A stretch of DNA of 6,540 nucleotides. Origin: an uncultured Porphyromonadaceae bacterium. Its GTDB lineage: Bacteria; Bacteroidota; Bacteroidia; Bacteroidales; Muribaculaceae. Position numbers and translations under genes: made by a program. Shown here piece by piece: positions 1-6,359 of the stretch (the first letter of the stretch is position 1; the number at the start of each line of letters is the position of its first letter). Location: NCBI GenBank assembly GCA_902475285.1, contig CABRZA010000136.1:1-6540 (forward strand). Reading direction: 5' to 3'. The notes under the pieces are model-generated. The model did not search any database. It saw nothing but the letters and a program-made list of their open reading frames with translations, and was not told the DNA's origin.

Positions 1-152
1 ACAAAATTACGACGGCCCCGAACGTATTATCCCCGATTTTTTCCCAATGGGAAAAAGTAGGGGTAAAATCGGCATTTTTAACACTAAATTAACATTTGCA
101 AAAGACAAACTATTAAAGAATACAGGATATTGGGAGTATAAAATATTTTGAT
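1..152. other. AT-rich intergenic leader upstream of the GH81 gene
   Basis: No convincing gene lies here. All three forward frames are open at the left edge (stops at about 60, 90 and 150), so the tail of an upstream plus-strand gene cannot be excluded, but none of the short translations resembles a family I recognise. The composition is clearly richer in A+T than the coding sequence that follows, as expected for a Bacteroidetes promoter region. The only notable structure is the inverted-repeat cluster at 33-72, listed separately. Confidence 0.6.
33..72 (+). terminator. Nested inverted repeats, possible terminator of an upstream gene
   Basis: Bases 38-45 (TTTTTCCC) and 49-56 (GGGAAAAA) are a perfect 8-bp inverted repeat around the loop AAT. 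Bases 33-40 (CCGATTTT) and 65-72 (AAAATCGG) are a second perfect 8-bp repeat that partly competes with the first. The outer CCGAT/ATCGG arms can enclose the inner hairpin, and the structure is followed by CATTTTTAA. That layout fits an intrinsic terminator on the plus strand for a gene that ends left of the window. It could equally be a regulatory structure or chance in AT-rich DNA, and the upstream gene is not visible. Confidence 0.35.
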
Positions 153-160
153 TAATTTTG
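129..160 (+). promoter_or_regulatory. Bacteroidetes-type promoter for the GH81 gene
   Basis: Bases 153-160 read TAATTTTG, an exact match to the -7 consensus TAnnTTTG of the primary sigma factor of Bacteroidetes. Twenty bases upstream, 129-132 read ATTG, matching three of four bases of the -33 element TTTG. The spacing is within the 19-21 bases usual for these promoters. Transcription would begin a few bases after 160, giving a leader of roughly 20-25 bases. That leader is A-rich and has no Shine-Dalgarno sequence, which is usual in this phylum. Confidence 0.6.
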
Positions 161-188
161 CGGAATAATTCTAAAAAGACCAAAATTC

Positions 189-251
189 ATGTATTCTTGC
201 AAGATTGTGGCGGCTGCGGCTGCCGTAATTATGGCATGCTGTGCCGTGGCA
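189..251 (+). other. Signal peptide of the GH81 protein
   Basis: Residues 1-21 have a short n-region with one lysine, an alanine/valine-rich core and the cleavage motif A-V-A before Q22. A lipoprotein reading was considered because of C17 and C18. The residues before C17 (I-M-A) fit a lipobox poorly, and no acidic export signal follows, so signal peptidase I export is preferred. Confidence 0.75.
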
Positions 252-3200
252 CAGACGCCTGTTGCCGCCGGAGGGGGCAGCTATGCGTCGGCACCTCCTT
301 TTTACAAAGCCAAAACGACACCGGGCGGTCCGGGCTTCAATGCGACGGCAATGCTGACGCGCGAAATTTTCGCCGACGAGCGTGCGTCGAGTTTCGACGG
401 GCACGTCGAGGTGCCGGGGCGTGCGCTGCCTACCAACGACTGGTGGACGGATATTATCAACAACCGATTCAGCGGTGCTCTTTGGAGCTATCCGGCGATG
501 CTCAAAACGTCGGACGAGGGCGTGCAAATCAACTGGCCGAGCTATTGGGCCGACGCCGGGAAGGAAATCAAGAGCCGAACGAACCTCACCGTGGGTGCCG
601 CACGCTATCGCGCCGATGCGGCCATCGCTGCCGACTGGCACGACTGGGACGTGACCTTCCGCATGCCGGCAAAGAGCGGCGGGGGCGAGATGAAGGTTAC
701 GGCAGCGCACGGGTCGCCGTTCACATGGATAGAATTTACAGGCGGCATTGAAGCCGAGATAAAGACGGGGCCAACGGCACGGCTCTTCGGCACTACGGCA
801 TCGTATACGGGCATCGACATCGACGGCGACCTCTACGGCGTGTATTTTCCCGCTGGAAGCCTTCCTATGCTCGCAAGGGGAAAGCTCGCTTTCGGCATGG
901 CGCCGGGATGGCTTTCGGTGGCGCTTCTTCGCACGGAGGCCGACCTGGCGGCTTTTGCTCCGTATGCGGCGAGCATACCGCGCGACACCCGCGTGGAGTG
1001 GAGCTACGACGAGGGGCAGTCGCGTGTCGACACCCGCTGGACCGTCACGGCCGAGAATCTCCGTGATGCCGGCGCACAGGCCCCGGTACTTCAAGGCTTT
1101 CTGCCACACGCCTATAAGTATGCACTCGCGGGCGCGACTTTCGGCTTCGTCGACAACGAGGGCTTCACGACGCCCCGCGGGCGCATGAAGCTCGGGGCGT
1201 CGGCGTCGGGCACTTTCGCCTACTCCTACCGCTTCTCGGGCATGCTTCCGACCTACGCCGCACCCCACGAGGGCGACGCGGCCGCCAACGGCTACCGCCC
1301 GGAGGTGATGGAGTCGCTGATGGCCGACTACGCGTCGCGCGGCAGTTTCGGCGGCGACACCTACTGGGGCGGCAAAGGCCTCGTGCAGATGGCCATGAAC
1401 ATGAGCTTCGCCAAGGAAACCGGTGCGACGGCCATCCACGAGGAGTCGAAACGGCGCCTCCGCGAGGCTTTCGAAAACTGGCTCACCTATACGCCCGGCG
1501 AGGACACCTTCTTTTTCAGCTACTATCCGCGTTGGGGAGCGATGCTGGGCTTCGACGTGTCGTATGACTCGGACGCCTTCAACGACCATCATTTCCATTA
1601 CGGCTACTTCACCTACGCCGCAGCGCTGCTCTGCCTCGAAGACAAGGACTTCGCCGAGCGCTACGGCGAGCTCCTGACGATGATAGCCAAGGACTACGCC
1701 AACTGGGACCGCACCGACGGCCGCTTTCCCTTCATGCGCACGCTCGACCCTTGGTGCGGCCACTCGTGGGCCGGCGGTCTGGGCGACCACGGCAACGACA
1801 ACGGCAACGGCCAGGAGTCGACCTCGGAGGCCATGCAGAGCTGGGGCGGCCTCTACCTTCTGGGCGTGGCGCTGGGCAACAAAGAGATGCGCGATGCCGG
1901 CATATGGGGCTGGAGCACCGAGGCGCGGGCCACGCGCGAATACTGGTACGACGTTGACGCACCGCGCCCCGCCAACGGCGGAGGCCGCAAGGCGTGGGCC
2001 GGCAAGGGCGAGCGCCAGGCCAACTATAACTACGACGAATATCCGTATGCCTACAACTCGAACATCACGGGCAAGGGCATAGGGTGGTGGACATGGTTCG
2101 GCGGCGACCCTCTTTTCATGCACGGCATACAGTGGATGCCAGTGTCGCCGGCGCTGGACTATCTGCAATGGGACGCCGACTTCACGGCGTGGGCCTTCGA
2201 CGACATGATGCGCGGTGCCAACTCGACATTCTCACACTCATGGTTCGACACCACCTACAACAGCGACAACGGCGAGGCCATAGACCCTCTGGCCAACAAC
2301 GACTGGGGCAATGTGGCGCTCACATACCTTGAACGGAGCGACCCCGCCGAGGCGGCGCGGATATTCGACACCGCCCGCGAGCGCGGCATGCACATAGCCA
2401 CGGCCGTGAGCACGTCGCACATCACCTACTATGTGATACACAGCCATCTGACCTACGGCGAGCCCGACTTCAACATCCATGCCGACGTGCCCACGGCGCA
2501 GGTAAGGAGCAAGGACGGAGTGCGCACCTATATAGTATACAACCCCGGCGAGAATGACCGGCAGGTACATTTCTACGACGCGTCGGGGAGCCCGGTAAAG
2601 ACCGTGAACGCTCCCGCCGGACGACTGGCCGCCATATCGGCCGACGCAGTGGCGAGCGAGATTGAAGTGAGCATCGAGGGCGGCAACACAGTGCCTCCCG
2701 GCGAGGCCGTGAAGGTGACCGTCAGAGTACTCGACCAATACGGCGGCACGGTAGCCGACGCCGAAACGGCCCTACGCCTGCAAGCGGACGCACCGGCCGA
2801 AATACGCGGCAACACACTGAGTGTCAACACCAACGCTACACGCGACAGCCGTTTCGCCCTCGAAGCGAGCTGCGGCGACATCAAGCGCAGCGTCGAGATA
2901 ACGGTGAACGAGCGTCCGACGGCACAGACGGCACGCGTGGAAGGCGTACCCGAGATATGCGAGAAGGGCGTTGCCGTGGCCGGGCGTTTCACTGTGACCG
3001 ACCAGTACGGCAACGAGACCACGCCCGACGACACCGAATGGACACTCACCTCCCCGACCGCCGGCGCGCGCAAGGTGACCATGCCGCTCACGGTGGCTGC
3101 CGCCGGAAAGTATACGGTGACGGCGCAGTCGGCGACTGCCGGCAAGGAGGCGAGCGTCGAGGTATTCATTACGCCGCCCATGCCCTGCATATCCACGGGT

Positions 3201-4724
3201 GCGGAAGTGGCGGCGTCGAGCGCCGAGAATGTCGGCACGATGCCCACGGGCGGCTGCGACGGCGACAGCAACACCCGCTGGGGCAGCGCGCACACCGACA
3301 GCGAATGGTTTGTAGCCGACCTCGGCGAGGACTGCCTCGTGTCGCGCATCGACATACTTTGGGAGGCCGCCTATGCAGCACGCTACGAACTGCAAGTAGC
3401 ACCGGCAGGCTGCGAGATGCAGACTCTGACAGTGAACTATGCCGGCGGTACGCAGACCGTAATGGTTCCCGCCGAAAACGCGTGGACCACGGCAGCAGTA
3501 GAGACGGCATCGGGAGCGGGACACCGCATGACGGTGCTCAACGCATCGGGACGCTATGTGCGCATGAAGGGCACGGAGCGCGGATCGGCCTACGGCTATT
3601 CGATGTACGAGATGAGCGTCTTCGGCCTGCGCGGATCGCTTGCCGACGACGCCGTACTGGGCATAGACTTCGTGCTTCCCCAGACCATAGACCGCGACAC
3701 GCCGTGCACTCTCGAACCCAAGGCCTACACGCGCGGCGGCGACACTCTCGCCGACATCGAAGTGACATGGAGTGCCGACAAGAGCGCGACCTTCGCCGGC
3801 AACAGCTTCGTGCCGCGCGATATCGGACACTACACCCTAACGGCAACTCTTGGGGGCGGCGCGGAGAGCAGCGCGACGACGTTTGTAAACGACGTTGAGC
3901 GTGCAGCGGCCGTCGAAGTCGACAAGGATACATGGCAGGCCATACAGGGCGTGCCGCTGACGATAGCCTACAAGGTGATGAACCAATTCATGGCGCCCTA
4001 CTCGGGCAACAGCTCGGACATCGACATCAAGGTGACCGACGCCGACGGCGCGGAGAGCGGCGGGGGCGTGTACGACGCCGGCACACAGACCTTCACCGGG
4101 CACACTTGCGGACGATACACAATCGATTTCGGAGGTCTGGCACAGTGCACGGTTGATGTGCTTCCCATAGAGGAAGTGAACCTGGCCCTGGGCAAGACGG
4201 CATGGGACAGCTCGCACGAGAACGATGGTCTTACGGCCTCACATGCTGTGGACGGCCTCCGCGACACGCGCTGGGGCAGCACCTTCAACGACGAAGAGTG
4301 GATGGTTGTGGATCTCGGGGCGGAATTCGTGCTCGACCATGTGAACATCTACTGGAACAACCCGGCCTACGCCACGCACTATACCGTGGCGACGTCGCTG
4401 ACGGGGTATGACGACGACTTCACCGCCGTGGCTACCGTAGAAGGCTACACCTACTCGCCCGAGCCCGTGAGAATCGACGCCGCCGGCCGCCAGGCGCGGT
4501 ATGTGAAACTGACGGGACACCGCCGCTCAACGGGCTACGGCACGAGCGTCGACGAGCTCGAAGTGTACGGCCGAAGCTATGTGACGGGCGTGGAGAGCGT
4601 GTGGGCCGACGATTCCGGCGAGCGCTGGTACACAATCCAAGGTATGGCCATAGGGCGGCCGACAACCGCCGGGGTATATATCAAGGTGAGCGGCGGCAAG
4701 GCCACGAAGGTGGCCGTGCGGTAA
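189..4724 (+). CDS. Secreted multimodular GH81 endo-beta-1,3-glucanase with Ig-like and CBM32-like modules
   Basis: Predicted inverting glycoside hydrolase of family 81, which cuts internal beta-1,3-glucosidic bonds (laminarin, curdlan, fungal wall glucan). The start at 189 is supported by a signal peptide: K5, a hydrophobic stretch at 6-20, and a likely signal peptidase I site AVA|Q after residue 21. The N-terminal GH81 motif PTNDWWTDIINN lies near 80-91. The family's central motif DHHFHYGYF is at 466-474, DPWCGHSW starts at 520, and NGQESTSE holds E543 and E547. The conserved acidic residues in these motifs are the expected catalytic ones. The GH81 part ends near 820. Then follow Ig-like modules (about 820-905 and 906-998), an F5/8 type C module (1000-1149), two more Ig-like modules (about 1150-1235 and 1236-1325), a second F5/8 type C module (1328-1462), and a tail of about 50 residues resembling type IX secretion signals. 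Exact polymer specificity cannot be read from the sequence. The family call is firm; the Ig-like boundaries are approximate. Confidence 0.93.
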   Translation: MYSCKIVAAAAAVIMACCAVAQTPVAAGGGSYASAPPFYKAKTTPGGPGFNATAMLTREIFADERASSFDGHVEVPGRALPTNDWWTDIINNRFSGALWSYPAMLKTSDEGVQINWPSYWADAGKEIKSRTNLTVGAARYRADAAIAADWHDWDVTFRMPAKSGGGEMKVTAAHGSPFTWIEFTGGIEAEIKTGPTARLFGTTASYTGIDIDGDLYGVYFPAGSLPMLARGKLAFGMAPGWLSVALLRTEADLAAFAPYAASIPRDTRVEWSYDEGQSRVDTRWTVTAENLRDAGAQAPVLQGFLPHAYKYALAGATFGFVDNEGFTTPRGRMKLGASASGTFAYSYRFSGMLPTYAAPHEGDAAANGYRPEVMESLMADYASRGSFGGDTYWGGKGLVQMAMNMSFAKETGATAIHEESKRRLREAFENWLTYTPGEDTFFFSYYPRWGAMLGFDVSYDSDAFNDHHFHYGYFTYAAALLCLEDKDFAERYGELLTMIAKDYANWDRTDGRFPFMRTLDPWCGHSWAGGLGDHGNDNGNGQESTSEAMQSWGGLYLLGVALGNKEMRDAGIWGWSTEARATREYWYDVDAPRPANGGGRKAWAGKGERQANYNYDEYPYAYNSNITGKGIGWWTWFGGDPLFMHGIQWMPVSPALDYLQWDADFTAWAFDDMMRGANSTFSHSWFDTTYNSDNGEAIDPLANNDWGNVALTYLERSDPAEAARIFDTARERGMHIATAVSTSHITYYVIHSHLTYGEPDFNIHADVPTAQVRSKDGVRTYIVYNPGENDRQVHFYDASGSPVKTVNAPAGRLAAISADAVASEIEVSIEGGNTVPPGEAVKVTVRVLDQYGGTVADAETALRLQADAPAEIRGNTLSVNTNATRDSRFALEASCGDIKRSVEITVNERPTAQTARVEGVPEICEKGVAVAGRFTVTDQYGNETTPDDTEWTLTSPTAGARKVTMPLTVAAAGKYTVTAQSATAGKEASVEVFITPPMPCISTGAEVAASSAENVGTMPTGGCDGDSNTRWGSAHTDSEWFVADLGEDCLVSRIDILWEAAYAARYELQVAPAGCEMQTLTVNYAGGTQTVMVPAENAWTTAAVETASGAGHRMTVLNASGRYVRMKGTERGSAYGYSMYEMSVFGLRGSLADDAVLGIDFVLPQTIDRDTPCTLEPKAYTRGGDTLADIEVTWSADKSATFAGNSFVPRDIGHYTLTATLGGGAESSATTFVNDVERAAAVEVDKDTWQAIQGVPLTIAYKVMNQFMAPYSGNSSDIDIKVTDADGAESGGGVYDAGTQTFTGHTCGRYTIDFGGLAQCTVDVLPIEEVNLALGKTAWDSSHENDGLTASHAVDGLRDTRWGSTFNDEEWMVVDLGAEFVLDHVNIYWNNPAYATHYTVATSLTGYDDDFTAVATVEGYTYSPEPVRIDAAGRQARYVKLTGHRRSTGYGTSVDELEVYGRSYVTGVESVWADDSGERWYTIQGMAIGRPTTAGVYIKVSGGKATKVAVR
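3186..3635 (+). other. First F5/8 type C (CBM32-like) module
   Basis: Residues about 1000-1149 of the GH81 protein form a discoidin-like beta-sandwich module, a class that commonly binds carbohydrate. Diagnostic parts are DGDSNTRWGS, EWFVADLG, a strand containing RIDILW, RYVRMKG, and the closing YEMSVFG. The matching parts of the second module are DGLRDTRWGS, EWMVVDLG, VNIYW, RYVKLTG and DELEVYG, so the two look like an intragenic duplication. The ligand is not predictable from these motifs. Confidence 0.8.
4170..4574 (+). other. Second F5/8 type C (CBM32-like) module
   Basis: Residues about 1328-1462 begin with the typical NLALGKTAWDSS strand, followed by the calcium/ligand-side motif DGLRDTRWGS, then EWMVVDLG, HVNIYWNN, RYVKLTG and DELEVYG. 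Its layout matches the first module closely. Its place near the C-terminus, after two Ig-like spacers, suggests it anchors the enzyme to insoluble glucan or another cell-wall sugar. That role is inferred. Confidence 0.82.
4626..4721 (+). other. C-terminal tail resembling a type IX secretion sorting signal
   Basis: Residues 1480-1511 start with WYTIQGMAIGRP, continue with a GVYIK strand, and end with a short basic stretch, KATKVAVR. This pattern (aromatic/IQG or DLxGR turn, then G-[VI]-Y-I, then lysine-rich strand) recurs at the ends of secreted Bacteroidales proteins and resembles type A sorting tails of the type IX system. It is shorter and more degenerate than the classical domain. Whether the cell has a type IX system cannot be seen here. 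Confidence 0.5.
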
Positions 4725-4740
4725 GCACCCGGCAACAATC

Positions 4741-4775
4741 ATCGCGGCCGTGCTCCGAGGGGGCACGGCCGCGAT
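4741..4775. terminator. Shared bidirectional terminator hairpin between convergent genes
   Basis: Bases 4741-4753 and 4763-4775 form a perfect 13-bp GC-rich stem. With a T-G pair and two C-G pairs inside it can close to a three-base loop (4757-4759). It starts 16 bases after the GH81 stop and lies 18 bases beyond the acetyltransferase stop on the other strand, the usual place for a terminator serving both convergent genes. No clear T-run follows on either side, so termination efficiency is uncertain. An alternative outer pairing exists between ACAATC (4735-4740) and GATTGT (4773-4778). Confidence 0.7.
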
Positions 4776-4793
4776 TGTCAATACGGGATGGAA

Positions 4794-5369
4794 TCAGAGG
4801 TTCTTGATGATGCGGGCCGGGTTGCCGGCTATGAGGACATTTGACGGAAAACTGCGCGTGACGACGGATGCGGCCGCGACGATGACGTTGTCGCCGAGGG
4901 TGACGCCGGGGAGGATAGTCGCTCCGCCTCCTATCCACACGCTGTTGCCGATGGTAACGGGTTCGGCCCATTCAACAAAGGCGTCGCGGCGCTCACGGTC
5001 GAGAGGATGGCATGCCGTGTAGATGCTCACGTTGGGGCCTATGAGCACGCGGTTGCCGATGGTGACGGGAGCTTCGTCGAGGACGGTGAGGTTGAAGTTG
5101 GCAAAGAAATTGTCGCCGATATGGATGTTGCATCCGTAGTCGCAGCGGAAGGGCTGGTTGACGTGCAGATTCTCGCCGCAAGTACCGAAGAGGGATCGGA
5201 GGATTTCGTGCTGGCCGGCGATGTCGGCGGGGTCGAGATTGTTGAAGCGCCACAGGGCGCGACGAGTATCGATGAGCTTATCGTGAAATTCGGGCATGAA
5301 AGCATCGTAGACTTCACCACTAAGCATTTTCTGCCACTCTCGGTCAAATTTGGTCATGTGAAGGGTCAT
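4794..5369 (-). CDS. maa: Maltose/galactoside-type sugar O-acetyltransferase
   Basis: Left-handed beta-helix acetyltransferase of the Maa/LacA/NodL group, which moves an acetyl group from acetyl-CoA to a sugar hydroxyl in the cytoplasm. Counting from the first Met, residues 5-62 match the N-terminal maltose-acetyltransferase domain. FRCDYGCNIHIG (74-85) and NFFANFN (87-93) are hallmark segments. The hexapeptide repeats run from about 80 to 175, the catalytic histidine is H121 in TACHPLD, and the protein ends with AGNPARIIKNL. Length is 191 residues, or 187 if translation starts at the second Met (first base at 5357), which aligns better with the E. coli Maa start. The true substrate is often unknown in this family, so the symbol is by similarity only. 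The start lies only a few bases from a terminator-like hairpin, and no promoter motif was found just upstream. Confidence 0.9.
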   Translation of the reverse strand: MTLHMTKFDREWQKMLSGEVYDAFMPEFHDKLIDTRRALWRFNNLDPADIAGQHEILRSLFGTCGENLHVNQPFRCDYGCNIHIGDNFFANFNLTVLDEAPVTIGNRVLIGPNVSIYTACHPLDRERRDAFVEWAEPVTIGNSVWIGGGATILPGVTLGDNVIVAAASVVTRSFPSNVLIAGNPARIIKNL

Positions 5370-5373
5370 TAAA

Positions 5374-5407
5374 ACACGCCGGGGCTTCGGGAGAGGCCAC
5401 GGCGTGT
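5374..5407 (-). terminator. Terminator-like hairpin just upstream of the acetyltransferase start
   Basis: Arms ACACGCCG (5374-5381) and CGGCGTGT (5400-5407) are perfectly complementary. After one G-A mismatch a second stem of six pairs follows (5383-5388 with 5393-5398, one of them T-G), with a four-base loop. Read on the minus strand the structure ends in GTGTTTTAATG, so a short T-run follows the stem, as in an intrinsic terminator. It would end transcripts coming from the Hc1 and que genes. The upstream-most acetyltransferase ATG (5369) begins four bases after the stem. Confidence 0.6.
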
Positions 5408-5421
5408 ATGTTTGAAGAATA

Positions 5422-5437
5422 GCGGCTCAGAAGCCGC
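5422..5437 (-). terminator. Small hairpin downstream of the Hc1 gene
   Basis: GCGGCT (5422-5427) and AGCCGC (5432-5437) form a six-pair stem with a four-base loop, 14 bases beyond the Hc1 stop. On the minus strand it is followed by TATTCTT, a weak T-rich stretch. It may be a first, minor terminator or an mRNA-stabilising 3' hairpin ahead of the stronger one at 5374-5407. Confidence 0.4.
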
Positions 5438-5451
5438 AAGCTGCCGGCGAG

Positions 5452-5628
5452 TTATTTCTTAGCCTGTTCGAGCGAAGCTTTGCGGAATTCTTTCATGAGT
5501 TTTTCGAGCTCGAGGGAAGCCTTGCGGGCACGGGTGCCGGCGGCCTTGTTGTTCTTTTCGAGCTGGAGAGCGGCGTCGGCCTGGAAGGCTTCGTAGGCAG
5601 CTTTGATCTGTTGAACCAATGATTCCAT
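5452..5628 (-). CDS. Histone H1-like protein, Hc1 family (58 aa)
   Basis: A 58-residue basic protein beginning MESLVQQIKAAYEAFQADAA and ending EFRKASLEQAKK, with TAA at 5454-5452. I count nine lysines, three arginines, seven glutamates and one aspartate, so it is net positive. It is almost entirely helix-forming, and the central GTRARKASLELEKLMKEFRK is the signature of the small Hc1-type proteins of Bacteroidetes. In Chlamydia, Hc1 compacts DNA; the Bacteroidetes members are shorter and presumed nucleoid-associated, but their role is less certain. The length is normal for the Bacteroidetes group. The start is the first ATG in the frame after the queC stop, 48 bases away, with the AT-rich leader CTTTTTAAAAATCAGTCC and no Shine-Dalgarno motif. 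Confidence 0.88.
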   Translation of the reverse strand: MESLVQQIKAAYEAFQADAALQLEKNNKAAGTRARKASLELEKLMKEFRKASLEQAKK

Positions 5629-5676
5629 GGACTGATTTTTAAAAAGTTGATATTATGTTTGTTATCTCAAATATTT

Positions 5677-6345
5677 CTATTCGTCTTCGTACTCTGTGGT
5701 GTCGACGATACCGGCTTCTTTGAGAGCCTGGCGCCGCTCAAGGCAAGTGCCGCAGCGGCCGCAGTGCTTTTCGAGGCCGCGATAGCAGGAGTATGTGGTG
5801 GCGTAGTCGATGCCGAGACGCTTGCCGCGGAGGGCAATGTCGGCCTTTGTGAGCAGGGTGTAGGGAGCCTTGAGCTGAATGCCTTCGTATGTACCGGCCT
5901 TGATGGCTTCGGCCATGGCCTTTACGAAGGAGTCGCGGCAGTCGGGATAGAGTGCGTGGTCGCCGGCGTGGTTCGCTATCATTATCACGCTGAGGCCGTG
6001 ACTTTCGGCGAGGCCGGCAGCGGCGGAAAGCATGATGCCGTTGCGGAATGGAACAACGGTCGACTTCATGTTGTCGAAGTCGTATTCGCCTTCGGGGATA
6101 GCGTCGGGGCCTTCGAGAAGGGAGCTGTGGAAGTGGAGGCCTATGAAAGAGAGATCGATTTCAACAAGTTCGATGCCGAGGAGGCTGCAATGGTAGCGGG
6201 CGCATTCGAGTTCGCGGGCGTTGTGGTTGGAACCGTAGGAGAAGTTGACGGCGAGTTCGATGTCGGCGGCATACTCATGGAGCATGGTAACGGAATCCAT
6301 ACCTCCCGAGAGTACCATGAGGGCATTCTTTTTATTCTTTGTCAT
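5677..6345 (-). CDS. queC: 7-cyano-7-deazaguanine synthase QueC
   Basis: ATP-dependent cytoplasmic enzyme that converts 7-carboxy-7-deazaguanine and ammonia to preQ0, the precursor of queuosine in tRNA. The 222-residue length is normal. The PP-loop ATP motif SGGMDS is at 13-18. VPFRNG (98-103) and YPDCR (133-137) are conserved QueC segments, and HAGDHALYPDCR is the Bacteroidales form. Four cysteines near the C-terminus (C187, C195, C198, C201, in CYRGLEKHCGRCGTC) form the structural zinc site. The start at 6345 places the PP-loop at the expected distance from the N-terminus. queC begins 14 bases after the queF stop on the same strand, so the two are almost certainly cotranscribed and possibly translationally coupled. 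The promoter must lie beyond the right edge of the window. Confidence 0.97.
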   Translation of the reverse strand: MTKNKKNALMVLSGGMDSVTMLHEYAADIELAVNFSYGSNHNARELECARYHCSLLGIELVEIDLSFIGLHFHSSLLEGPDAIPEGEYDFDNMKSTVVPFRNGIMLSAAAGLAESHGLSVIMIANHAGDHALYPDCRDSFVKAMAEAIKAGTYEGIQLKAPYTLLTKADIALRGKRLGIDYATTYSCYRGLEKHCGRCGTCLERRQALKEAGIVDTTEYEDE

Positions 6346-6359
6346 ATTCAGCTGTCGGC

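Noticed and set aside
2..150. Forward frame open from the left edge to a TGA at 148-150, ending in WEYKIF, as a possible tail of an upstream gene.
   Set aside because: It is AT-rich, matches no family I know, and would run through the inverted repeats and up to the promoter. All three forward frames are open at the edge, so openness alone is not evidence.
225..250. Lipoprotein signal with C17 or C18 as the lipidated cysteine of the GH81 protein.
   Set aside because: The preceding residues fit the lipobox poorly and a clear AVA|Q cleavage site follows, so ordinary signal peptidase I export is more likely.
171..2168. A 665-codon open frame on the minus strand opposite the GH81 gene, and several shorter antisense frames.
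   Set aside because: Its translation is rich in Arg, Val, Ala and His with no recognisable domain. It mirrors the codon bias of the GC-rich GH81 gene, whose protein has clear family motifs throughout this stretch.
3998..4348. Antisense frames across the C-terminal modules of the GH81 gene.
   Set aside because: They are shadows of a well-supported coding sequence and show no motifs, leader or context of their own.
5629..5676. Possible promoter for the Hc1 gene: a TTTG on the minus strand at 5671-5668 in an AT-rich gap.
   Set aside because: At the proper spacing the sequence does not match TAnnTTTG, so a promoter cannot be called, though one may still be present.
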